The translations under genes were made by a program, and so were the position numbers. From positions 124,001-188,000 of the forward strand of contig NZ_FOTQ01000007.1 of assembly GCF_900114635.1 (NCBI RefSeq): a DNA stretch of 64,000 bases. The letters run 5' to 3'. Below the pieces are notes generated by a model that had not been told where the DNA came from, ran no database searches, and worked only from the letters and a program-made list of their open reading frames with translations. This DNA comes from Shimia aestuarii (lineage in GTDB: Bacteria > Pseudomonadota > Alphaproteobacteria > Rhodobacterales > Rhodobacteraceae). Position 1 is the first letter of the stretch; each line of letters starts with the position of its first letter. Shown here piece by piece: positions 53,435 to 63,196 of this stretch.

Positions 53435-56400
53435 ATGCACGTTGTCTTTCGCGAAAGCCACGGGTTGGATGAGACCGAAACCCCGATCGACCTGGGCCAG
53501 TCCCCGGCCGATCTGGTGGTGCTGTCGTTTTCCGATTCCGACCTTGGCGCTTTCGCGGCAGGCTGGCACCGCGCGGGTGGCGATCTGCCCTCGCTCCGGC
53601 TCGCCAACCTTGCGGCGCTGAAACACCCGCTTTCCGTCGACACCTACATCGAACAGACTTTGCACGGTGCCAAGGCGATCCTGATCCGCCTAATCGGCGG
53701 CATTTCCTATTGGCCTTATGGCATCCAGCAGGTTCAGGCATTGGCTCAGGAAAAGGGCATCGCGCTCGCGGTCCTCCCTGCTGATGGCCGTCCCGACGAA
53801 CGGCTGGATGAGGTGTCGACCCTTCCGACCAGCACGCTGCATCGTCTGACCCACCTCTGTGACACCGGCGGCGCGATCGCCGCGCAGGCCGCCTTGGCAC
53901 AGCTTGCCTTGGCCGCAGGGCTATATGCGCGCCCGGTGCCCGGCTCCAAGAATCTGCCGGATGTCGGCGCATGGACGCCCGATTCCGGTCTCTGCAAAGC
54001 CGAGGATATCCGCGATCCGTCCAAACCCCTGATCGCACTGACCTTCTACCGCGCCTACGTCAGCGCCGCAGACACCGCGCCGATCGAGGCCATGTTTGCC
54101 GAGTTCCGCAGCCGCGGTTTTGACGTGATCGGCCTTTTTGCACCCTCACTCAAACAGCCGCAGGCCGCCGCATGGCTGGCTGAACAGTTGCGTACGCTCA
54201 CCGCCGCCGCCATCGTCAACGCCACGGCCTTCTCCGGCAAGGGTGATGACGGCACCTCCCCGCTGGATGCCACGGACGCGCCGGTCTTTCAGGTCGCGCT
54301 CTCCACATCGCGCCGCAAAGCCTGGGCCGAGGCCGAACGCGGTTTGTCTCCGGCGGACCTTGCCATGCATGTGGTTCTGCCCGAGGTCGACGGACGCCTG
54401 TTTGCGGGCGTCACTTCGTTCAAGGAGCCGGGCAAAAAGGACGCTGCACTTGAGTATTCGCGCTTCGGCCACCGCGCCGAAAACGAACGTATCAGCGCGT
54501 TGGCCGACAAGGTGCAAGGCTGGGTGGCCTTGGGCCAAAAACCCAATGCTGACAAACAACTGGCCGTCGTCCTGAGCACCTATCCGGGGAAAGACTGGAA
54601 CATGGCCCATGCGGTTGGCCTTGACCCGTTGGCAAGCGTCGAGGCAATGCTCGAGGACCTTGCGAGCGAGGGGTACAATACCGCCTCATCCCCACGTCCA
54701 GTGCGCGACAGCCTGCAATCCGAAACCCTGTGCTGGCCGCTCGAAGACTACAAGGCCGCGCTTGCGACCTTGCCTGAAACGCTTCAGGGCACGCTCACCG
54801 AGACATGGGGTGCGCCCGAAGCCGATCCGATCTTCCGTGATGGCGCCTTTCACTTCGTCGCCACAACCCGCGGCAATGTCCTGGTCGCCTTGCAACCCGA
54901 ACGCGGGCAAGACGCGCTGCGCGACGACGAGTACCACGACCTCAGCCGCACACCCCGCCATTCCTATGTCGCCTTCTACCTGTGGCTGCGCCGGGTTCAG
55001 AACACCGATGCCCTGATCCATGTGGGCGCCCATGGCACGCTGGAATGGCTGCCTGGCAAATCGGTGGCCCTGTCCCGTGAATGCTGGCCCGATGCATTGA
55101 TCGGCGGCACGCCGGTGATCTATCCGTTCATAGTCAACGACCCCGGCGAGGCGGCGCAGGCCAAACGCCGCATCGGCGCACTCACTTTGGGACATGTACC
55201 ACCTCCGCTGAAAACATCAGCCACCCCACAGCGGTTTGCCCGGCTGGAATCCTTGCTTGATGAGTTTTCCAACGCCGACGGCCTTGATCCCAAGCGGCGC
55301 GACAGGTTGCAGCAAAACATTAGTGATGAAGCGCACGCCCTTGGATTACAAGAGGAACTTGGTCTTGGCGACGCCACATCCCTTGCCGAAGCGATCACGC
55401 GCATCGACACATTTGTGTGTGACATCAAGGAAAGCCAGTTCGGGGATGGCCTGCATATCTTTGGGCGCGCGCCCAAAGCGTCGGGCTGCTTTGATGCGAC
55501 CCCTTCGGCTGCGTCCGAGAAACAAGGTTTCCTGCGTGCTCTCAATGGGTTGCGGATTGAAGCTGGTCCATCCGGCTCTCCCTATCGCGGGCGCCATGAC
55601 GTGCTCCCCACGGGGCGCAACCTTTATACCACAGACCCCCGCTCTGTTCCGACCCGCGCGGCCTATGCGCAAGGGGTCAAGCTGGCCGAGGAACTGGTCC
55701 GCAAACACCTTCAGGACGAAGGCGACTACCCCAAAAACCTGATCGTCGATCTCTGGGGCTCGGCCACAATGCGCACTGCTGGCGAAGAATTCGCCATGGC
55801 CCTGCATCTTCTTGGCGCCAAGCCCGTTTGGGACGAAGGCAGCGAACGCGTCAGCGGTGTTGAACTCCTGCCCATCGCGATGCTCGAACGCCCGCGCATC
55901 GATGTGACCCTGCGCGTCTCCGGCCTGTTTCGCGATGTGTTCCCCACGCTTTCGGCCCTTTACGGGCAAGCCATCCGCGCGCTGAGCGAACGCGACGAGG
56001 CCGCCGACTGGAACCCGTTTGCGGGCCGCGTCACCGCCCCGCGCGTCTATGGCCCCGCGCCGGGCAGCTATGGGCTTGGCATGGGCCATGACCTTGAGGA
56101 CTATTCCGAGGAAGGCCGCCGTGCGGCCGGTGAAGCATGGCTCAACGCCTCGTCCTGGGCACTGGATACCGGCGCCGAAACCCAGGATCGGGACGGGATC
56201 GCGGAACGTGTGGCACAGGCCGACAGCTTCGTGCATCTTCAGGACCTGCCCGAAACCGATCTGCTGCTGGCGTCGGACTATGCTGCGCACGAGGCCGGGT
56301 TCGCCGCCGCGCAGAAGATCACCGGCGGCAAGGCCGCGCTGTACCACGTCGACAACACCAACCCCAACGCTCCCCGCGCCCGTGGCCTGACCGAGGAAAT

Positions 56401-56722
56401 CGCCCGCGTCGTGCATGCGCGCGCCACCAATCCCGACTGGCTCGCCGGCATGATGCGCCACGGTTTCCGGGGAGGTGCGGAAATGGCCGCCACCCTCGAT
56501 CACATGGCCGCCTTTGCCCATCTCGCCGGGGCGGTGCCCCCCCAACTGTTTGATGCCTATCACGACGCAACCCTTGGCAGTGACGAAATCATCGCTTTTC
56601 TTGAACGCGAGAACCCCAAGGCGTTGGCCGCCATGCGGGACCGCTTTGCCGCCTTGCACGAAGCCGGGTTGTGGCAAACCCGCCGCAACTCGATCCTAGC
56701 CGATATGGAGCGCCTGTCATGA
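53435..56722 (+). CDS. cobN: Cobaltochelatase CobN subunit
   Basis: 1095 residues, the large chelatase subunit of the aerobic pathway, inserting cobalt into hydrogenobyrinic a,c-diamide with CobS and CobT. Family segments include HVGAHGTLEWLPGKSVALS, RGRHDVLPTGRNLYTTDPRS, VDLWGSATMRTAGEEFAMAL, and GPAPGSYGLGMG. CobS and CobT are not in the window. It lies 5 nt after cobW and overlaps cobG by 4 nt. Confidence 0.96.
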   Translation: MHVVFRESHGLDETETPIDLGQSPADLVVLSFSDSDLGAFAAGWHRAGGDLPSLRLANLAALKHPLSVDTYIEQTLHGAKAILIRLIGGISYWPYGIQQVQALAQEKGIALAVLPADGRPDERLDEVSTLPTSTLHRLTHLCDTGGAIAAQAALAQLALAAGLYARPVPGSKNLPDVGAWTPDSGLCKAEDIRDPSKPLIALTFYRAYVSAADTAPIEAMFAEFRSRGFDVIGLFAPSLKQPQAAAWLAEQLRTLTAAAIVNATAFSGKGDDGTSPLDATDAPVFQVALSTSRRKAWAEAERGLSPADLAMHVVLPEVDGRLFAGVTSFKEPGKKDAALEYSRFGHRAENERISALADKVQGWVALGQKPNADKQLAVVLSTYPGKDWNMAHAVGLDPLASVEAMLEDLASEGYNTASSPRPVRDSLQSETLCWPLEDYKAALATLPETLQGTLTETWGAPEADPIFRDGAFHFVATTRGNVLVALQPERGQDALRDDEYHDLSRTPRHSYVAFYLWLRRVQNTDALIHVGAHGTLEWLPGKSVALSRECWPDALIGGTPVIYPFIVNDPGEAAQAKRRIGALTLGHVPPPLKTSATPQRFARLESLLDEFSNADGLDPKRRDRLQQNISDEAHALGLQEELGLGDATSLAEAITRIDTFVCDIKESQFGDGLHIFGRAPKASGCFDATPSAASEKQGFLRALNGLRIEAGPSGSPYRGRHDVLPTGRNLYTTDPRSVPTRAAYAQGVKLAEELVRKHLQDEGDYPKNLIVDLWGSATMRTAGEEFAMALHLLGAKPVWDEGSERVSGVELLPIAMLERPRIDVTLRVSGLFRDVFPTLSALYGQAIRALSERDEAADWNPFAGRVTAPRVYGPAPGSYGLGMGHDLEDYSEEGRRAAGEAWLNASSWALDTGAETQDRDGIAERVAQADSFVHLQDLPETDLLLASDYAAHEAGFAAAQKITGGKAALYHVDNTNPNAPRARGLTEEIARVVHARATNPDWLAGMMRHGFRGGAEMAATLDHMAAFAHLAGAVPPQLFDAYHDATLGSDEIIAFLERENPKALAAMRDRFAALHEAGLWQTRRNSILADMERLS

Positions 56723-57852
56723 TCCGCCCCGAGGCCAAAGGCTGGTGCCCCGGCGCCTATCGTCCGATGATGTCGGGTGACGGGCTTGTGGTGCGGGTGC
56801 GCCCCACCCTCGCGCGCCTGACGCATGATCAGGTATTGGGGCTTTGCGATGCGGCACAAAGCTTTGGCTCCGGCCTGATCGACCTGACCAGCCGGGCCAA
56901 CCTGCAAATCCGGGGCGTGTCCGAGGACAATCACGAACCGCTTCTGGCACGTCTGCACGCGCTCGATCTTCTGCCCGATGACCCGGCATTGGAAGGACGC
57001 CGCAATATCCTCGTGGACCCGTTCTGGCAGGAGGGCGACGACACACACCGCCTTACAACCGAGCTGACCGCGCGACTGGGCGAATTGCCCGCAATGCCCG
57101 CCAAGGTCGGCTATGCTATCGACCTCGCGCCCAATCCGATGTTCACCGCCAACTCGGCCGATTTTCGGCTCGAACGGAACTCGAACGGCGACATCCTCCT
57201 GCGCCCCGACGGTATGTCACGCGGGCGACTGGTTACGCCGGACACGGCCATCGACGCCCTGATCGACATGGCCCACTGGTTCGTGAAAACTGGCGGCCCG
57301 GCGCATCGACGGATGGGCAACCACGTTTCCTTCACCCAGCCCCCGGCGGACTGGCAAGCCGCACTTCCAGCAGCCCCCGCGAAACCGGTGGCTCCGGGAC
57401 AGACCGGGGCCGACGCCCTTTACGGGGCTGCCTTCGGCCAACTGGCCGCCTCCCCTCTTGCCGCTCTGCTCAACGCGACACGGGCCACGGCCATGCGCGT
57501 GACCCCATGGCGGCTCTTCCTTCTGGAAGACACCGAAATGGCGCTCACCACCGATTTCATCACCGATGAAAACGCCCACCTGTTGAAGATCGACGCCTGC
57601 CCCGGCGCGCCGCTTTGCACCGCGTCCAGCGTCGACACCCGCACGCTTGCCCGCAAACTTGCCCCACTGGCCCGGCGCCCTCTGCATATCAGCGGTTGCG
57701 CCAAGGGCTGCGCCCGCCCGCGCGCCTGTGCCACAACCCTTGTCGGCGAAAACGGCGCTTTCAACCTTGTCCGCAATGGCCGCCCGTGGGATGAGCCCAG
57801 CGAAACCGGCCTTGCGCCCGAAACCCTTGCCCAGCGCATCGGAGAGTTTTGA
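56719..57852 (+). CDS. cobG: Precorrin-3B synthase
   Basis: 377 residues, sulfite-reductase-like [4Fe-4S] monooxygenase that makes the ring-contraction precursor using O2. Nitrite/sulfite reductase repeat at the N-terminus (GLIDLTSRANLQIRGV), cluster-binding Cys in CPGAPLC and CAKGCARPRAC. Its presence marks the route as the aerobic one. Start overlaps the cobN stop (ATGA). Confidence 0.94.
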   Translation: MIRPEAKGWCPGAYRPMMSGDGLVVRVRPTLARLTHDQVLGLCDAAQSFGSGLIDLTSRANLQIRGVSEDNHEPLLARLHALDLLPDDPALEGRRNILVDPFWQEGDDTHRLTTELTARLGELPAMPAKVGYAIDLAPNPMFTANSADFRLERNSNGDILLRPDGMSRGRLVTPDTAIDALIDMAHWFVKTGGPAHRRMGNHVSFTQPPADWQAALPAAPAKPVAPGQTGADALYGAAFGQLAASPLAALLNATRATAMRVTPWRLFLLEDTEMALTTDFITDENAHLLKIDACPGAPLCTASSVDTRTLARKLAPLARRPLHISGCAKGCARPRACATTLVGENGAFNLVRNGRPWDEPSETGLAPETLAQRIGEF

Positions 57853-58481
57853 TGCCATATGAATACGAAAAGAACGGCCAGGCCATCTATGATGAGAGCT
57901 TTGCCACCATCCGCCGCGAGGCCGACCTCGCCGGTTTCGACGCGGACGAAGAACAGGTCGTTGTTCGCATGATCCATGCCGCCGGAATGGTCGGCCTAGA
58001 GAAACACGTCCGCTTTACCCCCGGCATGGTCGCCGCCGCCAGAAAGGCCATGGAAGACGGCGCCCCGATCTTCTGTGACGCGCGCATGGTCTCCGAGGGT
58101 GTCACCCGCCCGCGCCTGCCCGCCGACAACGAGGTGATCTGCACTTTGCACGCCGACGGCATCCACGCGCTGGCCGCTGAAATGGGCAACACACGCTCTG
58201 CCGCTGCCCTCGAACACTGGCGTGACCGGCTGGGTGGTGCCATCGTCGCCATCGGCAACGCGCCCACAGCGCTCTTTCACCTGCTGAACATGCTGGAAGA
58301 CCCGACCTGCCCGCGCCCGGCCGCGATCATCGGATGCCCGGTAGGTTTTGTCGGCGCACGCGAGAGCAAGGACGCACTCTGGGCCGATCAGCCAGTGCCC
58401 TGCATGATCGTCGATGGGCGTCTCGGCGGCTCTGCCATGACCGTCGCCGCCATCAACGCCATCGCCAGCCGTAAGGAATGA
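57852..58481 (+). CDS. cobH: Precorrin-8X methylmutase
   Basis: 209 residues. Shifts a methyl group from C11 to C12 to give hydrogenobyrinate. Typical segments: RMIHAAGMVGLEKHVRFTPG, IFCDARMVSEGVTR, and ALFHLLNMLE...IIGCPVGFVGA. The ATG overlaps the cobG stop by one base (TGATG); a TTG 3 nt earlier is open. Confidence 0.95.
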   Translation: MPYEYEKNGQAIYDESFATIRREADLAGFDADEEQVVVRMIHAAGMVGLEKHVRFTPGMVAAARKAMEDGAPIFCDARMVSEGVTRPRLPADNEVICTLHADGIHALAAEMGNTRSAAALEHWRDRLGGAIVAIGNAPTALFHLLNMLEDPTCPRPAAIIGCPVGFVGARESKDALWADQPVPCMIVDGRLGGSAMTVAAINAIASRKE

Positions 58482-59209
58482 ACATGGGCACGATCTATGG
58501 GCTGGGGCTTGGCCCCGGCGATCCCGACCTGATGAGCGTGCGCGCGCACCGCCTCCTGACCAATGCCAAGCACGTTGCTTTTTTCCGCAAAAAGGGCCGC
58601 AAGGGACAGGCGCGCCAGATTGTCGAAGGCCTCTTGCCGGAAAACGCCATCGAATTCCCGATGGAATACCCCGTGACCACCGAGATCTCGGTGCATGATC
58701 CGCGCTATAATGAACTTTTGTCCGCATTTTACGCCGAGGTCACGCAGCACCTGATCGAACTGGCAAACGCGGGCGAAGACGTTGTGGTGCTCTGCGAAGG
58801 GGATCCGTTCTTCTATGGCTCCTTCATGCATCTCTATGCGCGCCTGCGCGACGTGGTCCCGGTGGACGTGGTGCCCGCCATCACCGGTATGTCCGGCGCG
58901 TGGACAGCAACCGAAACCCCGATCACCTGGGGCGATGATGTGCTGACCGTGCTGATGGGCACGCTCGAACAGGACAAGCTGACCGATTACATCCGTCGCA
59001 CCGACGCGCTGGTGATCATGAAGATCGGCTCGAACTACGACAAGGTTGTCACCGCGCTCAAGGATGGCGGCAAATTCGACGACGCGTGGCTTGTGCAGTT
59101 TGCGACTATGGGCAGCAAACAGACCGTGACCAAACTTTCTGAAATGACCGACCACGGCACGCCGTATTTTTCTATCGTCATCGTGCATGGACAAGGACGA
59201 CGCCCATGA
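58478..59209 (+). CDS. cobI: Precorrin-2 C20-methyltransferase
   Basis: 243 residues, SAM-dependent methyltransferase of the CbiE/F/H/L superfamily. N-terminal GLGLGPGDPDLMSVRA and the second signature VLCEGDPFFYGSFMH, then PAITGMSGAW. Start overlaps cobH by 4 nt (ATGA); a second ATG at 58484 has AAGGA upstream. Confidence 0.95.
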   Translation: MNMGTIYGLGLGPGDPDLMSVRAHRLLTNAKHVAFFRKKGRKGQARQIVEGLLPENAIEFPMEYPVTTEISVHDPRYNELLSAFYAEVTQHLIELANAGEDVVVLCEGDPFFYGSFMHLYARLRDVVPVDVVPAITGMSGAWTATETPITWGDDVLTVLMGTLEQDKLTDYIRRTDALVIMKIGSNYDKVVTALKDGGKFDDAWLVQFATMGSKQTVTKLSEMTDHGTPYFSIVIVHGQGRRP

Positions 59210-59961
59210 CCGGCTCGCTGGTTATCGCGGGACTCGGCCCCGGCAACGACGCCCTGATCACGCCCGAAGTGCAGGCCGCGCTGGACCGGGCCACTGATAT
59301 CGTTGGCTATATTCCATATGTGGAACGCGTCGCCGAACGCCCCGGCCTGACGCTACACCCATCGGACAACCGCGTCGAAATCGACCGCTCGTGCCATGCG
59401 CTTGAAATGGCCTCGGAGGGCAAACATGTCGTGGTAGTCTCATCCGGCGACCCCGGCGTCTTTGCCATGGCCGCAGCCGTGTTTGAAGCGGTCGAGAACG
59501 GTGAACCCGACTGGCGCGACCTCGACATTCAGGTCCTGCCCGGCATCACCGCCATGCTGGCCGCTTCCGCGGCCTGCGGAGCACCGCTCGGGCATGATTT
59601 CTGCGCCATCAACCTCAGCGACAATCTCAAACCATGGTCCCTGATCGAAAAGCGCCTGCGCCTTGCCGCCGAGGCAGATTTTGCCATGGCCTTCTACAAC
59701 CCCCGCTCCAAATCCCGCCCGGAAGGCTTTGAGAAGGCGTTGAAAACGCTTCAAGATGCCTGCGGCGACGCCCGTCCGATCATCTTTGCACGCAATGTTT
59801 CGCGCCCGGATCAACGGATAAACGTCGTCCCCCTGACCAAAGCCACACCGGACATGGCAGACATGCGTACCGTTGTCCTGCTTGGCTCGTCCCGCACCCG
59901 GATTATCGAGCGCAACGGCGCGCCTTTCGTCTACACGCCGCGCTCGGTTGAAGGCGAATGA
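59206..59961 (+). CDS. cobJ: Precorrin-3B C17-methyltransferase
   Basis: 251 residues. Methylates C17 and contracts the ring. Signatures: VIAGLGPGNDALITPEV, GYIPYVERVAERPGLTLHPS, VVSSGDPGVFAMA, PGITAMLAASAACGAPLGHD. Start overlaps cobI by 4 nt. The next plus-strand gene is cobL; cobK lies between them on the other strand, and no terminator is seen in the 50-nt gap after cobJ. Confidence 0.95.
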   Translation: MTGSLVIAGLGPGNDALITPEVQAALDRATDIVGYIPYVERVAERPGLTLHPSDNRVEIDRSCHALEMASEGKHVVVVSSGDPGVFAMAAAVFEAVENGEPDWRDLDIQVLPGITAMLAASAACGAPLGHDFCAINLSDNLKPWSLIEKRLRLAAEADFAMAFYNPRSKSRPEGFEKALKTLQDACGDARPIIFARNVSRPDQRINVVPLTKATPDMADMRTVVLLGSSRTRIIERNGAPFVYTPRSVEGE

Positions 59962-60011
59962 TCTGTGAAGGCCCATTGTCGCCCAAAACGGGAGGGGACG
60001 GGGCGTCCGTG

Positions 60012-60749
60012 TCAGGTCGACTGAACCCGTTCCAATACCTCTTCAACCACCGCCAGCTCCAGCCGCGGCGGCAACTTCGGTCGATCGATCATGATCACAG
60101 GCAGCCTCAGGTCTCGCGCAGCCTGCAACTTGGCCTCTGCCCCAACACCTCCGGCATTTTTGCACACAACCACATCCACACGGTGTTCCCGGAACAATAC
60201 CGTATCCCCGGCCACATCAAACGGCCCTCGCGCAACTACAACCGTGTGATGCGGCAAGGCGATCTCGTCCTCGGGGGTATCGACCAGCCGGAGAACATAG
60301 TGATGCTGCGGTTGTGCGGCAAAGGCGGGCAGGTTCAGTTTGCCCAAGGCCAACATCACGCGCCGCGCCCCACCGCCCAAAGCCGCCACTGCCCCTGCTA
60401 CATCCCTGACACGGGTCCAGTCATCCCCCTTCTGCGCAGACCACGCAGGCCGGGTCAGGGCGACAAGGTCCACCCCCGCTTCCCGACAGGCATGATAGGC
60501 ATTCCAACTCATCTGCGCGGCAAAAGGGTGCGTGGCGTCAATGACATGCGTGATGTTATGCTCGTGCAGATAGCGGACCAACCCGTCCACCCCACCAAAT
60601 CCGCCCACCCGTTGCGGGATCGGCTGGATCCTGGGTGCGGCAACCCGGCCCGCATAGGAAAACACGGCATTCATGCCGCGTTCCGCCACAGCGCGGGCAA
60701 GCATGCTGGCCTCGGTTGTGCCGCCGAGAATAAGGAGTTTGCAAGACAT
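60012..60749 (-). CDS. cobK: Precorrin-6A reductase
   Basis: 245 residues. NADPH-dependent reduction of precorrin-6A. N-terminal LLILGGTTEASMLARAVAER, then HVIDATHPFAAQMSWNA and CKNAGGVGAEAKLQAARDL. The N-terminal strand fixes the start at ATG 60749; the start codon shares two bases with the cobL ATG on the other strand. It is inverted relative to all neighbouring cob genes, and its promoter must lie inside the cobL coding sequence. Confidence 0.94.
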   Translation of the reverse strand: MSCKLLILGGTTEASMLARAVAERGMNAVFSYAGRVAAPRIQPIPQRVGGFGGVDGLVRYLHEHNITHVIDATHPFAAQMSWNAYHACREAGVDLVALTRPAWSAQKGDDWTRVRDVAGAVAALGGGARRVMLALGKLNLPAFAAQPQHHYVLRLVDTPEDEIALPHHTVVVARGPFDVAGDTVLFREHRVDVVVCKNAGGVGAEAKLQAARDLRLPVIMIDRPKLPPRLELAVVEEVLERVQST

Positions 60750-61947
60750 GGTTGACGCTCCGTGGCTGACCATCGTGGGCTTGGGCGAAGATGGACCGGA
60801 TGGCCTCGCCCCCGCAAGTCGCAAAGCGCTGGATGAAGCGCAAGTGGTGATGGGCGCCGCACGCCACCTGTCCTTGCTGCCCGAACTCGACGCGGACACC
60901 ATCGCCTGGCCTGTCCCCTTCAGCGACGGCATCCCGGTTCTGCTGTCGCACAGAGGGACGCCAACCGTGGTGCTCGCCTCGGGCGATCCGTTCTGGCACG
61001 GTGCGGGCGCAACGCTCGCCCGCCAGCTCACACCGGGCGAGTACATCACCCTGCCCGCGCCCTCGACCATGTCGCTGGCAGCCGCTGCCCTTGGCTGGCC
61101 TCTGGAACAGACCCCAACCATGGGGCTGCACGCTGCCCCCTTCGCCCGCCTGCGCCCCCACCTGCATCACGGCCAGCGCGCGCTTGTCACCCTGCGGGAC
61201 GGACCTTCTGTGGCGGATTTCGCCGCTTGGCTCGTGCAACAAGGCTTTGGCCCAACCACCCTTCACGTGCTCGAAGCCCTCGGCGGCCCCCGCCAGCGTA
61301 TTCGCTCCAGCCCCGCCCAGTCCTTTGACCTCTCCGACATCCGACATCCGGTCAGCGTCGGCCTCGACATTGCGGGCGATGGACCGGCACTCCCCCTTGC
61401 CACGGGACGTCCCGATGACCTTTTTGACCATGACGGCCAAATCACCAAGCGCCCCGTACGCGCCCTGACCCTCTCAACGCTTGCCCCAAAACCGGGCGAA
61501 CATCTCTGGGACATCGGCGGCGGCTCGGGTTCGATCTCCATAGAATGGCTCTGGGCGCACCCAACCACCCAAGCCACCACAATCGAAAGCAATCCAACCC
61601 GCGCAGAGCGCATCCGCGCCAACGCTGCCGATCTCGGTGCAGACCGTCTAAGCGTTGTCACCGGCACCGCCCCCGAGGCGCTGTCGGATCTGCCTGACCC
61701 GGATGCCATCTTCATCGGCGGCGGTCTCAGCGATGAGATGCTGCAAACCGTCTGGGCGGCCATGCCGGACGGCGCGCGCCTTGTCGCCAATGCCGTCACC
61801 CTCGAAGCCGAAGCCCTGCTCTCCCTCTGGCACACCGACAAGGGCGGCGATCTGATGCGCATCGAACTGGCCCATGCCCACCCCCTCGGACGCAAGCGCG
61901 GCTGGAAATCCGCCTATCCCATCGTGCAATGGAGCGTTGAAAAATGA
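60748..61947 (+). CDS. cobL: Precorrin-6Y C5,15-methyltransferase (decarboxylating)
   Basis: 399 residues, a fusion of CbiE-like (1 to about 200; [38 protein letters not shown]) and CbiT-like (about 215-399; [18 protein letters not shown]) domains that methylate C5 and C15 and decarboxylate. AAGGAG lies 13 nt upstream, inside the cobK coding region. Start is fixed by the N-terminal strand. Coupled to cobE by a 4-nt overlap. Confidence 0.95.
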   Translation: MVDAPWLTIVGLGEDGPDGLAPASRKALDEAQVVMGAARHLSLLPELDADTIAWPVPFSDGIPVLLSHRGTPTVVLASGDPFWHGAGATLARQLTPGEYITLPAPSTMSLAAAALGWPLEQTPTMGLHAAPFARLRPHLHHGQRALVTLRDGPSVADFAAWLVQQGFGPTTLHVLEALGGPRQRIRSSPAQSFDLSDIRHPVSVGLDIAGDGPALPLATGRPDDLFDHDGQITKRPVRALTLSTLAPKPGEHLWDIGGGSGSISIEWLWAHPTTQATTIESNPTRAERIRANAADLGADRLSVVTGTAPEALSDLPDPDAIFIGGGLSDEMLQTVWAAMPDGARLVANAVTLEAEALLSLWHTDKGGDLMRIELAHAHPLGRKRGWKSAYPIVQWSVEK

Positions 61948-62309
61948 TCGTCGCCGGGTTTGGATTTCGCGGCATCGCGACCACGCAAAGCCTGCGGGAC
62001 GCTCTCGCGCAAACGGGGGCGCATGTCCCCACCCTGCTTGCAGCGCCCGCGGACAAAGCGTATGCCCCCAGCATCCAACAGTTAGCCCAGGAGCTTGGCC
62101 TCTCCGTGTTCCCCGTTCCCGCCCCCTTGCTGCAGTCGGCACAGACGCTGACCCAGTCGCCCAAGGCGCAAGAGCATCGCGCCACGGGCAGCGTGGCCGA
62201 AGCCTGCGCCCTTGCCGCAGCGGGTGCACACGCGGCCCTGCTGGCACCCCGCCAGATTTCAACCGACCGGCGCGCCACATGCGCCCTTGCCCAAGGATCG
62301 CCCGCATGA
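61944..62309 (+). CDS. cobE: CobE, CbiG C-terminal-domain protein
   Basis: 121 residues matching CobE / CbiG-C ([33 protein letters not shown]). CobE is required for cobalamin synthesis in Pseudomonas, but its reaction is not settled; it may bind and pass corrinoid intermediates. Overlaps cobL and cobM by 4 nt each. Confidence 0.88.
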   Translation: MIVAGFGFRGIATTQSLRDALAQTGAHVPTLLAAPADKAYAPSIQQLAQELGLSVFPVPAPLLQSAQTLTQSPKAQEHRATGSVAEACALAAAGAHAALLAPRQISTDRRATCALAQGSPA

Positions 62310-63100
62310 CCGTGCATTTCATAGGCGCCGGACCGGGCGCTGCCGACCTGATCACACTCAGGGGACGCGACCTGATCGCCGCCTGTCCAGTCTGCCTCTA
62401 TGCGGGCTCCCTGGTGCCGGACGAAATCCTGGCTCACTGCCCGGACAGCGCCACGATTATCAACACCGCCCCGCTCGATCTCGACGCAATTGTGGCCCAT
62501 TGCAAAGCCGCCCATGCCAAGGGGCAGGACGTCGCCCGCCTGCATTCCGGCGACCTTTCGGTCTGGTCTGCAATGGGCGAACAGATCCGTCGCCTGCGCG
62601 CCGAAGGCATCCCGGTTTCCGTCACCCCCGGCGTGCCCAGCTTTGCCGCCGCCGCCGCTGCGCTGCAAACCGAACTCACCTTGCCGGGCCTTGCCCAATC
62701 CGTGATCCTGACCCGCACACCAGGCCGCGCCTCCTCAATGCCCGCGGGGGAAACGCTCACCAATTTCGCCGCCACCGGCGCGACGCTGGCGATACACCTC
62801 TCGATCAGCAATCTGGACACTGTGATCGCAGATCTCACCCCGGCCTATGGCCCCGGCTGCCCCGTTGCCGTGGTCTATCGCGCAAGTTGGCCTGATCAGC
62901 AGGTGATCCGCAGCACGCTCGCTTCCCTCAAGGACGACGTCACCGAAAACATCTCCCGCACGGCGCTGATCCTTGTCGGCCCGGCACTCGCAGGTGAAGG
63001 CTTTGAAGACTCTTGCCTCTATGCCACAGAATACGACCGCCGCTATCGCCCGCAAACGGCAGACAGCCCATGGTCTAGCTGGAGCCATGGCGATGACTAG
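62306..63100 (+). CDS. cobM: Precorrin-4 C11-methyltransferase
   Basis: 264 residues. Methylates C11. Signatures [68 protein letters not shown]. Start ATG 62306 overlaps the cobE stop. A 96-nt gap with the repeat element separates it from cobB. Confidence 0.95.
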   Translation: MTVHFIGAGPGAADLITLRGRDLIAACPVCLYAGSLVPDEILAHCPDSATIINTAPLDLDAIVAHCKAAHAKGQDVARLHSGDLSVWSAMGEQIRRLRAEGIPVSVTPGVPSFAAAAAALQTELTLPGLAQSVILTRTPGRASSMPAGETLTNFAATGATLAIHLSISNLDTVIADLTPAYGPGCPVAVVYRASWPDQQVIRSTLASLKDDVTENISRTALILVGPALAGEGFEDSCLYATEYDRRYRPQTADSPWSSWSHGDD

Positions 63101-63109
63101 ACCAACTCC

Positions 63110-63165
63110 CAATCTTTCTTTTTCCCCAAATACCCCGTGGGTGTGGGAGCTGGCCCCCACCGTTC
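63110..63165 (+). repeat. Dispersed extragenic element, copy D
   Basis: CTTTCTTTTTCCCCAAATAC then CCCGTGGG, with a downstream hairpin GTGGG / CCCAC. It lies between cobM and cobB and shares the AAATAC/AAGTAC core of copies A to C. Confidence 0.45.
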
Positions 63166-63196
63166 CCCCCAAAAAACGCCCAGAGGCAACCAACAA

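Noticed and set aside
52236..54038. A 600-codon open frame on the minus strand
   Set aside because: It covers cobW and the start of cobN, both convincing genes; the translation is compositionally biased and shows no family.
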